Assembly (NCBI RefSeq): GCF_000730645.1
Contig: NZ_BBIU01000036.1
Span: forward strand, 16,018-80,017
Source: Pseudomonas parafulva NBRC 16636 = DSM 17004
Lineage (GTDB): Bacteria; Pseudomonadota; Gammaproteobacteria; Pseudomonadales; Pseudomonadaceae
Direction of reading: 5' to 3'
Length of the DNA stretch: 64,000 nt
The translations under genes were made by a program, and so were the position numbers. The notes beneath the pieces are model-generated. The model saw nothing but the letters and a program-made list of their open reading frames with translations. It was not told where the DNA came from and did not search any database. Of this stretch, positions 43,733 to 51,455 are shown piece after piece. Position 1 is the first letter of the stretch; each line of letters starts with the position of its first letter.

Positions 43733-45967
43733 ATGAGCTTCGGCGCCGATGAAGAAATCCTCCAGGATTTCCTGGTAGAGGCCGGCGAAATACTTGAGCA
43801 ACTGTCCGAGCAACTGGTCGAGCTGGAAAGCCGGCCAGACGATGCCGACTTGCTCAATGCGATTTTTCGCGGTTTCCACACTGTAAAAGGGGGCGCCGGC
43901 TTCCTCCAGCTCAATGAGCTGGTGGAGTGCTGCCACATCGCCGAGAACGTGTTCGACGTACTGCGCAAAGGTGAGCGCCGGGTCGACTCGGAGTTGATGG
44001 ACGTGGTGCTCGAAGCACTGGATACCGTCAACAGCATGTTTGGCCAGGTGCGCGAGCGCAGCGAAGTGACGCCTGCCACGCCCGAGCTGCTGGCCGCCCT
44101 GGCGCGGCTGGCCGAGCCGGGTGCCGCAGCGCCGGCCCCGGCGCCTGCAGCGGTAGCGCCCGAGCCGGTGGGCCAGCCTCCTGTGGCTGAGGCCGAAGCC
44201 GACGCGGATATCACCGACAGCGAATTCGAGCAGTTGCTCGACTCGCTGGATGCGGTGAAGGCGCAGGCCGCCGCCGAACAGGTGCAAGACGAAGTCGTTA
44301 GCGCGGGCGGTGATGACATCACCGACGCGGAATTCGAATCGTTGCTCGACCAGTTGCACGGCAAGGGCCAGTTCAGCGCCGAAGTGGCCGCTGCACCTGC
44401 GCCTGCCAGCCAGCAGGCGGCCAGCGACGAAATCACCGATGCCGAGTTCGAATCCCTGCTCGACCAGTTGCATGGCAAGGGCACCTTCCAGGCCGATGCC
44501 TTGCCTGCCGCGAAAGCTCCGGCACCGGTGGCCGAAGCCACGGCTGCGGTGGGTGACGAAATCAGCGAGCACGAATTCGAGGCGCTGTTGGACCAACTGC
44601 ATGGCAAGGGCAAGTTCACCGGGGAGGTGGCCGCTGCCGAAGCGCCGGCCAAGGTACAGCCAGCAGCTGCTGCCCAGGCCGAGCCTGCGCCTGTCGCCCG
44701 GCCTGCCGCAGCGGCGCCCGCGGCTGCCGCCAAGCCCGCCCCAGCCCCGGCACCCCGTGTGCCGGCGCCTGCAGCCGAAAAGCATGGCGCCAGCGAGGCC
44801 GAAACCACCGTGCGGGTCGATACCGCGCGCCTCGACGAGATCATGAACATGGTCGGCGAACTGGTGCTGGTGCGTAACCGCCTGGTGCGCCTGGGCCTGA
44901 ACAGCGGCGACGAGGCCATGTCCAAGGCCGTGTCCAACCTGGACGTGGTCACTGCCGACCTGCAGACCGCGGTGATGAAGACGCGCATGCAGCCGATCAA
45001 GAAGGTGTTCGGGCGCTTCCCGCGCCTGGTACGCGACCTGGCCCGGCAGTTGAAGAAAGAAATCAACCTGGAACTGGTGGGCGAAGAAACCGACCTGGAC
45101 AAGAACCTGGTCGAGGCGCTGGCCGACCCGTTGGTGCACTTGGTGCGCAACGCCGTGGACCACGGTGTGGAGATGCCCGACGAGCGTGAGGAAGCCGGCA
45201 AGGCCCGTACCGGGCGGGTGGTGTTGTCGGCCGAGCAGGAGGGTGACCACATCCTGCTGTCGATTTCCGATGACGGCAAAGGCATGGACCCGAACATTCT
45301 GCGTGCCAAGGCCGTGGAAAAGGGCCTGATGGACAAGGACGCCGCCGAGCGCCTGAGCGAGTCGGACTGCTACAACCTGATCTTCGCCCCCGGGTTCTCG
45401 ACCAAAACCGAAATCTCGGACGTGTCCGGGCGTGGCGTGGGCATGGACGTGGTGAAAACCAAGATTTCCCAGCTCAACGGTTCCATCAACATCTTCTCGG
45501 CCAAGGGCCAGGGCTCGAAGATCGTCATCAAGGTGCCGTTGACCCTGGCGATCATGCCGACCCTGATGGTGATGCTGGCCAACCAGGCATTCGCCTTCCC
45601 GCTGGTCAACGTCAACGAGATTTTCCACCTGGACCTGTCACGCACCAACGTGGTCGATGGCCAGGAAGTAGTGATCGTGCGTGACAAGGCGCTGCCGTTG
45701 TTCTACCTCAAGCGCTGGCTGGTTCAGGGCCAGGTCCATGAGGAACAGCACGAAGGGCATGTGGTGATTCTTTCGGTCGGTACCCAGCGCATCGGCTTTG
45801 TCGTCGATCAACTGGTCGGCCAGGAAGAAGTGGTAATCAAGCCGTTGGGCAAGATGCTGCAGGGCACCCCTGGCATGTCCGGGGCCACGATTACTGGCGA
45901 CGGCCGCATTGCGCTGATTCTCGACGTCCCGAGCATGCTCAAGCGTTACGCCGCCCGGCGTATTTGA
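43733..45967 (+). CDS. cheA: Chemotaxis histidine kinase CheA
   Basis: A 744-residue kinase. P1 Hpt domain has His49 (RGFHTVKGGAGF). The linker of about residues 130-370 has no clear P2 fold, but carries four degenerate repeats of D(D/E)ITDAEFESLLDQLHGKG at about 158, 194, 232 and 275, divided by Ala/Pro-rich stretches. P3 dimerisation (ETTVRVDTARLDEIMNMVGELVLVRN), P4 kinase (VRNAVDHG, Asn about 473; GRGVGMDVVK) and P5 CheW-like domain follow. It phosphorylates CheY and CheB. The ATG at 43733 has GGAG 8 bases upstream. Confidence 0.97.
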   Translation: MSFGADEEILQDFLVEAGEILEQLSEQLVELESRPDDADLLNAIFRGFHTVKGGAGFLQLNELVECCHIAENVFDVLRKGERRVDSELMDVVLEALDTVNSMFGQVRERSEVTPATPELLAALARLAEPGAAAPAPAPAAVAPEPVGQPPVAEAEADADITDSEFEQLLDSLDAVKAQAAAEQVQDEVVSAGGDDITDAEFESLLDQLHGKGQFSAEVAAAPAPASQQAASDEITDAEFESLLDQLHGKGTFQADALPAAKAPAPVAEATAAVGDEISEHEFEALLDQLHGKGKFTGEVAAAEAPAKVQPAAAAQAEPAPVARPAAAAPAAAAKPAPAPAPRVPAPAAEKHGASEAETTVRVDTARLDEIMNMVGELVLVRNRLVRLGLNSGDEAMSKAVSNLDVVTADLQTAVMKTRMQPIKKVFGRFPRLVRDLARQLKKEINLELVGEETDLDKNLVEALADPLVHLVRNAVDHGVEMPDEREEAGKARTGRVVLSAEQEGDHILLSISDDGKGMDPNILRAKAVEKGLMDKDAAERLSESDCYNLIFAPGFSTKTEISDVSGRGVGMDVVKTKISQLNGSINIFSAKGQGSKIVIKVPLTLAIMPTLMVMLANQAFAFPLVNVNEIFHLDLSRTNVVDGQEVVIVRDKALPLFYLKRWLVQGQVHEEQHEGHVVILSVGTQRIGFVVDQLVGQEEVVIKPLGKMLQGTPGMSGATITGDGRIALILDVPSMLKRYAARRI
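44204..44623 (+). repeat. Four degenerate in-frame repeats in the CheA linker
   Basis: The units start at 44204, 44312, 44426 and 44555. Units 2 and 3 are the closest (DITDAEFESLLDQLHGKG against EITDAEFESLLDQLHGKG); unit 1 (DITDSEFEQLLDSL) and unit 4 (EISEHEFEALLDQLHGKG) have drifted. Spacings of 36 to 43 codons are filled by Ala/Pro-rich linkers. Each is a short acidic amphipathic helix, which suggests repeated docking sites. Confidence 0.85.
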
Positions 45968-46013
45968 TTTCGGTGGCGCCCCCTGGCGGGTGGCGCCGCC
46001 TAATGGAGTGTTT

Positions 46014-47129
46014 ATGGCAGTCAAGGTCCTGGTGGTGGATGATTCCGGTTTCTTCCGCCGCCGTGTCTCGGAAATCCTGTCGGCGGACCCGACGATCCAG
46101 GTAGTAGGTACCGCGACCAACGGCAAGGAAGCGATCGACCAGGCACTGGCGCTCAAGCCCGATGTCATCACCATGGACTACGAAATGCCCATGATGGATG
46201 GCATCACCGCCGTGCGCCACATCATGCAGCGCTGCCCAACCCCCGTGCTGATGTTCTCGTCGCTGACCCACGAGGGCGCCCGCGTTACCCTCGATGCGCT
46301 GGACGCAGGCGCGGTGGACTACCTGCCGAAAAACTTCGAGGACATCTCGCGCAACCCCGACAAGGTCAAGCAGATGTTGTGCGAAAAGGTGCATACCATT
46401 TCGCGCAGTAACCGCCGTATTCCCAGCTACGCCCGCACCGCGCCTGCGCCTGCACCCGCCTCGGGCAGCCAGGGTACCGCCACCACGGCGCCGGTACGCA
46501 GCGCGGCACCCGTGCCAGCGCGGCCAACGGCCCCGGCGCCGTCGCATTCTCCGGCCCCCAAGCGCAAACCCTACAAACTGGTGGCGATTGGTACCTCCAC
46601 CGGTGGCCCGGTGGCGCTGCAGCGTGTGCTGACCCAGCTGCCGGCGAATTTCCCTGCGCCCATCGTGCTCATCCAGCACATGCCCGCCGCGTTCACCAAG
46701 GCCTTTGCCGAGCGCCTGGACAAACTGTGCCGCATCAGTGTCAAGGAAGCCGAGGACGGCGACATGCTGCGCCCAGGGCTTGCGCTGCTGGCACCGGGTG
46801 GCAAGCAGATGATGATCGACGGCCGTGGCACGGTGAAAATCCTGCCGGGCGATGAGCGCCTGAACTACAAGCCCTGCGTGGACATCACCTTCGGCTCTGC
46901 GGCCAAGTCCTATGGCGACAAGGTGCTCTCCGTAGTGCTGACCGGCATGGGGGCAGACGGTCGCGAGGGTGCGCGGTTGCTCAAGCAGGGCGGCAGCACC
47001 GTGTGGGCCCAGGATGAAGCCAGCTGCGTGATCTATGGCATGCCCATGGCCATCGTCAAGGCCAACCTGGCCGATGCGGTGTACAGCCTGGATGACATCG
47101 GCAGGCACCTGGTGGAGGCGTGCGTCTGA
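46014..47129 (+). CDS. cheB: Protein-glutamate methylesterase CheB
   Basis: A 371-residue protein with an N-terminal receiver (Asp55; TMDYEMPMMDG), an Ala/Pro linker (about 140-190) and a C-terminal methylesterase with the nucleophile serine in IGTSTGGPVAL, the histidine in IQHMP and the aspartate in LTGMGADG. It removes methyl groups from chemoreceptors. The ATG at 46014 is used; a start at 45990 lacks support. The stop overlaps the motC start. Confidence 0.96.
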   Translation: MAVKVLVVDDSGFFRRRVSEILSADPTIQVVGTATNGKEAIDQALALKPDVITMDYEMPMMDGITAVRHIMQRCPTPVLMFSSLTHEGARVTLDALDAGAVDYLPKNFEDISRNPDKVKQMLCEKVHTISRSNRRIPSYARTAPAPAPASGSQGTATTAPVRSAAPVPARPTAPAPSHSPAPKRKPYKLVAIGTSTGGPVALQRVLTQLPANFPAPIVLIQHMPAAFTKAFAERLDKLCRISVKEAEDGDMLRPGLALLAPGGKQMMIDGRGTVKILPGDERLNYKPCVDITFGSAAKSYGDKVLSVVLTGMGADGREGARLLKQGGSTVWAQDEASCVIYGMPMAIVKANLADAVYSLDDIGRHLVEACV

Positions 47130-47869
47130 TGGACGTGCTCAGCCTGATCGGCCTGATCCTGGCTTTTGTCGCCATCGTAGGCGGCAATTTCCTTGAGGGC
47201 GGGCATGTCGGTGCGCTGGTCAATGGGCCGGCAGCGCTGATCGTGCTGGGCGGTACGCTGGCGGCGGCGTTGTTGCAGTCGCCGCTGTCGTCGTTCAAGC
47301 GGGCGTTGCAGATTTTGCGCTGGATCCTGTTCCCGCCCAGGGTCGACCTGCCTGGCGGTGTTGACCGTGTGGTCAACTGGAGCCTGACGGCGCGCAAGGA
47401 GGGCCTGCTGGGCCTGGAAGGCGTGGCGGACGGCGAGCCCGACCCCTATGCGCGCAAGGGCCTGCAGCTGCTGGTGGATGGCGCCGAGCCCGAGGCCATC
47501 CGCAGCATCCTCGAAGTGGACTTCCTGACCCAGGAAAGCCGCGACCTGCAGGCGGCCAAGGTGTTCGAGAGCATGGGCGGCTACGCGCCGACCATCGGCA
47601 TCATCGGCGCCGTGATGGGGTTGATCCATGTGATGGGCAACCTGGCCGACCCTTCGCAACTGGGCAACGGTATTGCCGTGGCCTTCGTCGCCACCATCTA
47701 CGGGGTGGCCAGTGCCAACCTGGTGCTGCTGCCGGTGGCGAACAAGCTCAAGGCCCTGGTAATGCGCCAGTCGCGTTACCGCGAAATGCTGCTCGAAGGC
47801 CTGCTGTCGATTGCCGAGGGTGAGAATCCGCGTTCGATCGAACTGAAGCTGCAAGGCTTCATGGAGTAG
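47129..47869 (+). CDS. motC: Flagellar stator subunit MotC (MotA-like)
   Basis: A 246-residue MotA-family protein with four transmembrane helices (LSLIGLILAFVAIVGGNFLEGG at the start; APTIGIIGAVMGLIHVMGNL and ATIYGVASANLVLLPVANKL in the second pair). MotC and MotD form the second Pseudomonas stator, used in viscous media and swarming. The ATG at 47129 shares a base with the cheB stop. Confidence 0.94.
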   Translation: MDVLSLIGLILAFVAIVGGNFLEGGHVGALVNGPAALIVLGGTLAAALLQSPLSSFKRALQILRWILFPPRVDLPGGVDRVVNWSLTARKEGLLGLEGVADGEPDPYARKGLQLLVDGAEPEAIRSILEVDFLTQESRDLQAAKVFESMGGYAPTIGIIGAVMGLIHVMGNLADPSQLGNGIAVAFVATIYGVASANLVLLPVANKLKALVMRQSRYREMLLEGLLSIAEGENPRSIELKLQGFME

Positions 47870-47872
47870 CCC

Positions 47873-48730
47873 ATGCGCCGTCGCCGCCATGCCGAAGAAC
47901 CGGAAAACCACGAACGCTGGCTGGTGTCCTACGCCGACTTCATCACCTTGCTGTTTGCGTTTTTTGTGGTGATGTATTCGATTTCCTCGATCAACGAGGG
48001 CAAGTACAAGGTGGTTTCCCAAGCCTTGCTCGGGGTGTTCAACGACCCGGAGCGCAGCATGAAGGCCATCCCCATTGGCGAGGAGCGCCCGCTCAGCGTG
48101 CGCCCGGCAGAACCGCTGGTGAACGACAGCCAGCAGACCGAAGCAGGCCTGGCGGCGTCCAGCAGCGACCCGCTCAAGACCATCAGCGATGATGTACGCG
48201 ACGCTTTTGGCGACCTGATCAAGAGCGACCAGATGACCGTGCGCGGCAACGAGCTGTGGATCGAGATCGAGCTCAATTCATCGCTGCTGTTTGGCAGCGG
48301 CGATGCCATGCCCAGCGACAATGCGTTCGCCATCATCGAAAAGGTGGCCAACATCCTCAAGCCCTTCGCCAACCCTGTACATGTCGAGGGTTTCACCGAC
48401 AACCTGCCTATCCGCACGGCGCAGTATCCCACCAACTGGGAGCTGTCCTCCGCGCGGGCGGCCAGCATCGTGCGGCTGCTGGCGATGAACGGGGTCAACC
48501 CTGCGCGCATGGCTTCGGTGGGGTATGGCGAATATCAGCCGGTGGCCAGCAACGACTCGCCAGAGGGGCGTGCGCGCAACCGGCGGGTGGTGCTGGTGAT
48601 CTCACGCAACCTTGAAGTACGCCGCAGCCTGACCGGTACCGGCACGGCCAACGCCACACCGGACGCGGCATTGCGCCGGGCTGGCACACAAAGTGCACCG
48701 GCAACCGCAGCCACGGTGGCAGGGCAATGA
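47873..48730 (+). CDS. motD: Flagellar stator subunit MotD (MotB-like)
   Basis: A 285-residue MotB-family protein. The single transmembrane helix carries the proton-binding aspartate (SYADFITLLFAFFVVMYSISS), and the C-terminal OmpA-like domain (VEGFTDNLPIRTAQYPTNWELSSARAASIVRLL) binds peptidoglycan. It starts 3 bp after motC. The tail is Ala/Thr-rich and disordered. Confidence 0.95.
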   Translation: MRRRRHAEEPENHERWLVSYADFITLLFAFFVVMYSISSINEGKYKVVSQALLGVFNDPERSMKAIPIGEERPLSVRPAEPLVNDSQQTEAGLAASSSDPLKTISDDVRDAFGDLIKSDQMTVRGNELWIEIELNSSLLFGSGDAMPSDNAFAIIEKVANILKPFANPVHVEGFTDNLPIRTAQYPTNWELSSARAASIVRLLAMNGVNPARMASVGYGEYQPVASNDSPEGRARNRRVVLVISRNLEVRRSLTGTGTANATPDAALRRAGTQSAPATAATVAGQ

Positions 48731-48815
48731 CTCGTCAATTCTCTGGCACCGCTGACCCCGTCGCTGCTGGATGGCCACGGGGATTCTGCGTCATGAACGG
48801 TTCAAGAGTCAGTCT

Positions 48816-49604
48816 ATGAGAGTGTGGGCAGTAGCCAATCAAAAGGGTGGCGTCGGCAAGACGACCACCACCATCGCGCTGGCTGGCCTGTTGGCTGATG
48901 CCGGTAAGCGCGTGGTCGTCGTCGACCTCGATCCGCACGGCTCGATGACCAGCTATTTCGGGCACAACCCCGATGCCCTGGAACACAGCTGCTACGACCT
49001 GTTCCTGCACAAGGGCGGGGTGCCCGAAGGCTTGCCTGGGCAACTGCTGTTGCCCACCAGCGACGAACGCATCTCGCTGCTGCCCTCCAGCACGGCGCTG
49101 GCCGTGCTCGAACGCCAGTCCCCCGGGCAGAATGGCCTGGGCCTGGTGATCGCCAAGAGTCTGGCGCAACTGTGGCAGGATTTCGACTTTGCGCTTATCG
49201 ACAGCCCACCGTTGCTGGGCGTGCTGATGGTGAACGCCCTGGCGGCCAGCCAGCAGCTGGTGATCCCCGTACAAACAGAGTTTCTTGCGGTCAAAGGCCT
49301 GGAGCGCATGGTCGGCACCCTGGCCATGATCAACCGCTCGCGCAAGCAGGCGCTGCCTTACCAGATCGTACCGACCCTGTTCGACCGCCGCACCCAGGCC
49401 TCGCTCAGCACGCTCAAGCTGCTGCGCGACACCTATGGCGAGCAGGTCTGGCAGGGCTACATACCGGTCGACACCCGGCTGCGTGACGCAAGCCGCAAGG
49501 GCGTCACGCCCTCGCAGTTCGACAACAAGAGCCGTGGGCTGCTGGCCTACCGGGCGCTGCTCAAGCACCTGTTGACCTACAAGCCCGCAGCGCAGGTGGC
49601 CTGA
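48816..49604 (+). CDS. ParA-family ATPase of the chemotaxis cluster
   Basis: A 262-residue ParA-type ATPase with Walker A KGGVGKTTT, A' box VVVDLDPHGSMTSYF and Walker B FALIDSPPLLG. Homologues called ParC in Vibrio (and PpfA-like in others) place chemotaxis arrays at the cell pole. The ATG at 48816 is supported by the family start VWAVANQKGGVGKT; a frame from 48771 is longer. It overlaps the next gene by one base. Confidence 0.92.
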   Translation: MRVWAVANQKGGVGKTTTTIALAGLLADAGKRVVVVDLDPHGSMTSYFGHNPDALEHSCYDLFLHKGGVPEGLPGQLLLPTSDERISLLPSSTALAVLERQSPGQNGLGLVIAKSLAQLWQDFDFALIDSPPLLGVLMVNALAASQQLVIPVQTEFLAVKGLERMVGTLAMINRSRKQALPYQIVPTLFDRRTQASLSTLKLLRDTYGEQVWQGYIPVDTRLRDASRKGVTPSQFDNKSRGLLAYRALLKHLLTYKPAAQVA

Positions 49605-50539
49605 TGACGACGCAAACCCGACACGCCGGCAGCAAGCCGCAGATCGCGCTGCAGTCTTACCTGGATGGGCTGCTGCAAGAGGCCACCGAGGCCGATGACC
49701 TTCTCGACGCGCCCGTAGCCACCGACGAATTTGCCCAGGCCGTGCGCGAAGAGCAGGCCCGCGATGCGCAGCCGCCTGCGCGCGCGCCTGCTGTAGTGCC
49801 GCCACGGGCCACCACCCCGCGGCCCTTCGCCGAGCCCAGGCTGGCCGTGCTGCCCAGCGTAATGCCCGTGCAGGCACCGGTAGTTACGGTGGTTGAACAG
49901 CAGGTGGTGGCCGAGGCCAGTATCCCGGTGCTGATCGAGCCCCCGGCAGTGGAACCTGTGGTGCCGCTGGTGGACGTACACCTGCCGGCGCCGGGCCTGC
50001 CTGCGCCGCCGGCCACCGTCGATGGTCGCCCGGCCTGGGCGGCCGAGCCGTTCGAGTGCCTGCTGTTCGACGTGGCCGGGCTGACCCTGGCAGTGCCGCT
50101 GGTGTGCCTTGGCTCGATCTACAACCTGGCCGGTCAGGAACTGACGCCCTTGTTCGGCCAACCCGAGTGGTTCCTTGGCATCCTCACTTGCCAGGCCGGT
50201 AACCTGAAGGTGCTGGACACGGCGCGCTGGGTAATGCCCGACCGTTACCGCGATGACTTCCGCCAGGGCCTGCAGTACGTAATTTCTGTTCAGGGCTATG
50301 AATGGGGGCTGGCCGTGCATCAGGTCAGCCGTTCGCTGCGCCTGGACCCGTCCGAGATCAAGTGGCGCAGCCAGCGGGGCCAACGCCCGTGGCTGGCCGG
50401 CACGGTAATCGAACACATGTGTGCGTTGCTGGATGTTGCCGAACTGGCCGAGCTGATCGCCAGCGGCGCCGTCAAGCAGATGCACGCCAAACCGAAAATG
50501 ACACCGAACACACCGCCAAAGGCGGATTTCAAGGGGTAG
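49604..50539 (+). CDS. parP: CheW-domain scaffold protein, ParP-like
   Basis: A 311-residue protein with a Pro/Ala/Val-rich N-terminal half and a C-terminal CheW-like domain (about 147-285; FECLLFDVAGLTLAVPLVCLGSIYNL, WFLGILTCQAGNLKVLDTARWVM). Its position between the ParA-like gene and cheW matches Vibrio ParP, which ties CheA to the polar array. The N-terminal LQSYLDGLLQEA pattern resembles the CheA linker repeats in style. Confidence 0.85.
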   Translation: MTTQTRHAGSKPQIALQSYLDGLLQEATEADDLLDAPVATDEFAQAVREEQARDAQPPARAPAVVPPRATTPRPFAEPRLAVLPSVMPVQAPVVTVVEQQVVAEASIPVLIEPPAVEPVVPLVDVHLPAPGLPAPPATVDGRPAWAAEPFECLLFDVAGLTLAVPLVCLGSIYNLAGQELTPLFGQPEWFLGILTCQAGNLKVLDTARWVMPDRYRDDFRQGLQYVISVQGYEWGLAVHQVSRSLRLDPSEIKWRSQRGQRPWLAGTVIEHMCALLDVAELAELIASGAVKQMHAKPKMTPNTPPKADFKG

Positions 50540-50543
50540 GGGA

Positions 50544-51023
50544 ATGAAAAAGTCGTCCGCACAAGGTTCCGAAGATCCGATCCTGCAGTGGGTTACCTTC
50601 CGTCTGGACAACGAGTCCTACGGCATCAACGTGATGCAGGTGCAGGAAGTGCTGCGCTACACCGAAATCGCCCCGGTGCCGGGTGCACCCAGCTATGTGC
50701 TGGGCATCATCAACCTGCGCGGTAATGTGGTCACTGTGATCGACACCCGCCAGCGCTTCGGCCTGATGCCCACCGAGGTGACCGACAACACCCGGATCGT
50801 CATCATCGAAGCCGACAAGCAGGTGGTGGGTATTCTGGTCGACAGCGTGGCCGAAGTGGTCTACCTGCGTCAGTCGGAAATCGAAACCGCGCCGAACGTG
50901 GGTAACGAAGAGTCGGCCAAGTTCATCCAGGGCGTGTGCAACAAGAACGGCGAGCTGCTGATTCTGGTCGAGCTGGACAAGATGATGACCGAGGAAGAGT
51001 GGTCCGAGCTGGAGAACATCTGA
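50544..51023 (+). CDS. cheW: Chemotaxis coupling protein CheW
   Basis: A 159-residue CheW protein (WVTFRLDNESYGINVMQVQEVLRYTEIAPVPGAPSYVLGIINLRGNVVTVIDTRQRFGL) that couples receptors to CheA. It starts 4 bp after parP, with AGGGG upstream. It ends in a helix rich in acidic residues (DKMMTEEEWSELENI). Confidence 0.97.
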   Translation: MKKSSAQGSEDPILQWVTFRLDNESYGINVMQVQEVLRYTEIAPVPGAPSYVLGIINLRGNVVTVIDTRQRFGLMPTEVTDNTRIVIIEADKQVVGILVDSVAEVVYLRQSEIETAPNVGNEESAKFIQGVCNKNGELLILVELDKMMTEEEWSELENI

Positions 51024-51024
51024 G

Positions 51025-51420
51025 TTGATCTTCGAGGTTGCGGTCATTCTGTTGGCGCTGCTGTGGGCGCTGAGTGCCTGGTACTTCCTGAACTATGCCA
51101 GGCGCCAGCGCGAGGCTGTCGCCCACCAGCAGGTCATCGATGCCATGCGCGACCAGCGCATCAAGGACCTGAACAAGCGCCTGGATGACTACCAGAACGG
51201 CAGCGTGCGCATGGGCGAGGCTATCCATGAAGTGCGGGCGGTGGTTGCCGGCTTGCCGGACCGCCTGGAGCGCCTGGAGCAGCACGACCCCAGCAGCGTC
51301 ACGTTCACCCAGGCTGCGCGGCTGGTGAGCATGGGGGCCAGTGTCTCCGAACTGACCGAAACCTGTGGCCTGACCCAGGCCGAAGCCGAGCTGATGAGCA
51401 AGCTGCACCGCAGCGAGTGA
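51025..51420 (+). CDS. DUF2802-type protein of the chemotaxis operon
   Basis: A 131-residue protein with an N-terminal transmembrane helix (IFEVAVILLALLWALSAWYFLNYARRQ), a coiled coil (about 30-85) and a C-terminal small domain (AARLVSMGASVSELTETCGLTQAEAELMSKL) resembling a helix-turn-helix. It starts with TTG at 51025, immediately after the cheW stop. Function is unknown; it is conserved at the end of this operon in pseudomonads and vibrios, from memory. A terminator hairpin follows. Confidence 0.88.
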   Translation: MIFEVAVILLALLWALSAWYFLNYARRQREAVAHQQVIDAMRDQRIKDLNKRLDDYQNGSVRMGEAIHEVRAVVAGLPDRLERLEQHDPSSVTFTQAARLVSMGASVSELTETCGLTQAEAELMSKLHRSE

Positions 51421-51421
51421 A

Positions 51422-51452
51422 GCAAAAAAGGGCGACGCAAGTCGCCCTCGTG
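51422..51452. terminator. Bidirectional terminator between DUF2802 and toxin-like gene
   Basis: GGGCGAC (51431-51437) and GTCGCCC (51442-51448) form a perfect stem over a 4-base loop. The run of six A bases on the left acts as a T tract for the minus-strand gene. On the plus strand only a weak T-rich stretch follows. It separates two convergent genes. Confidence 0.75.
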
Positions 51453-51455
51453 TTG

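Noticed and set aside
42941..45628. Antisense open frame of 895 codons opposite cheZ-cheA
   Set aside because: It is a shadow of high-GC coding DNA: His/Gly/Gln/Arg-rich composition, no domain and full overlap with well-supported genes.
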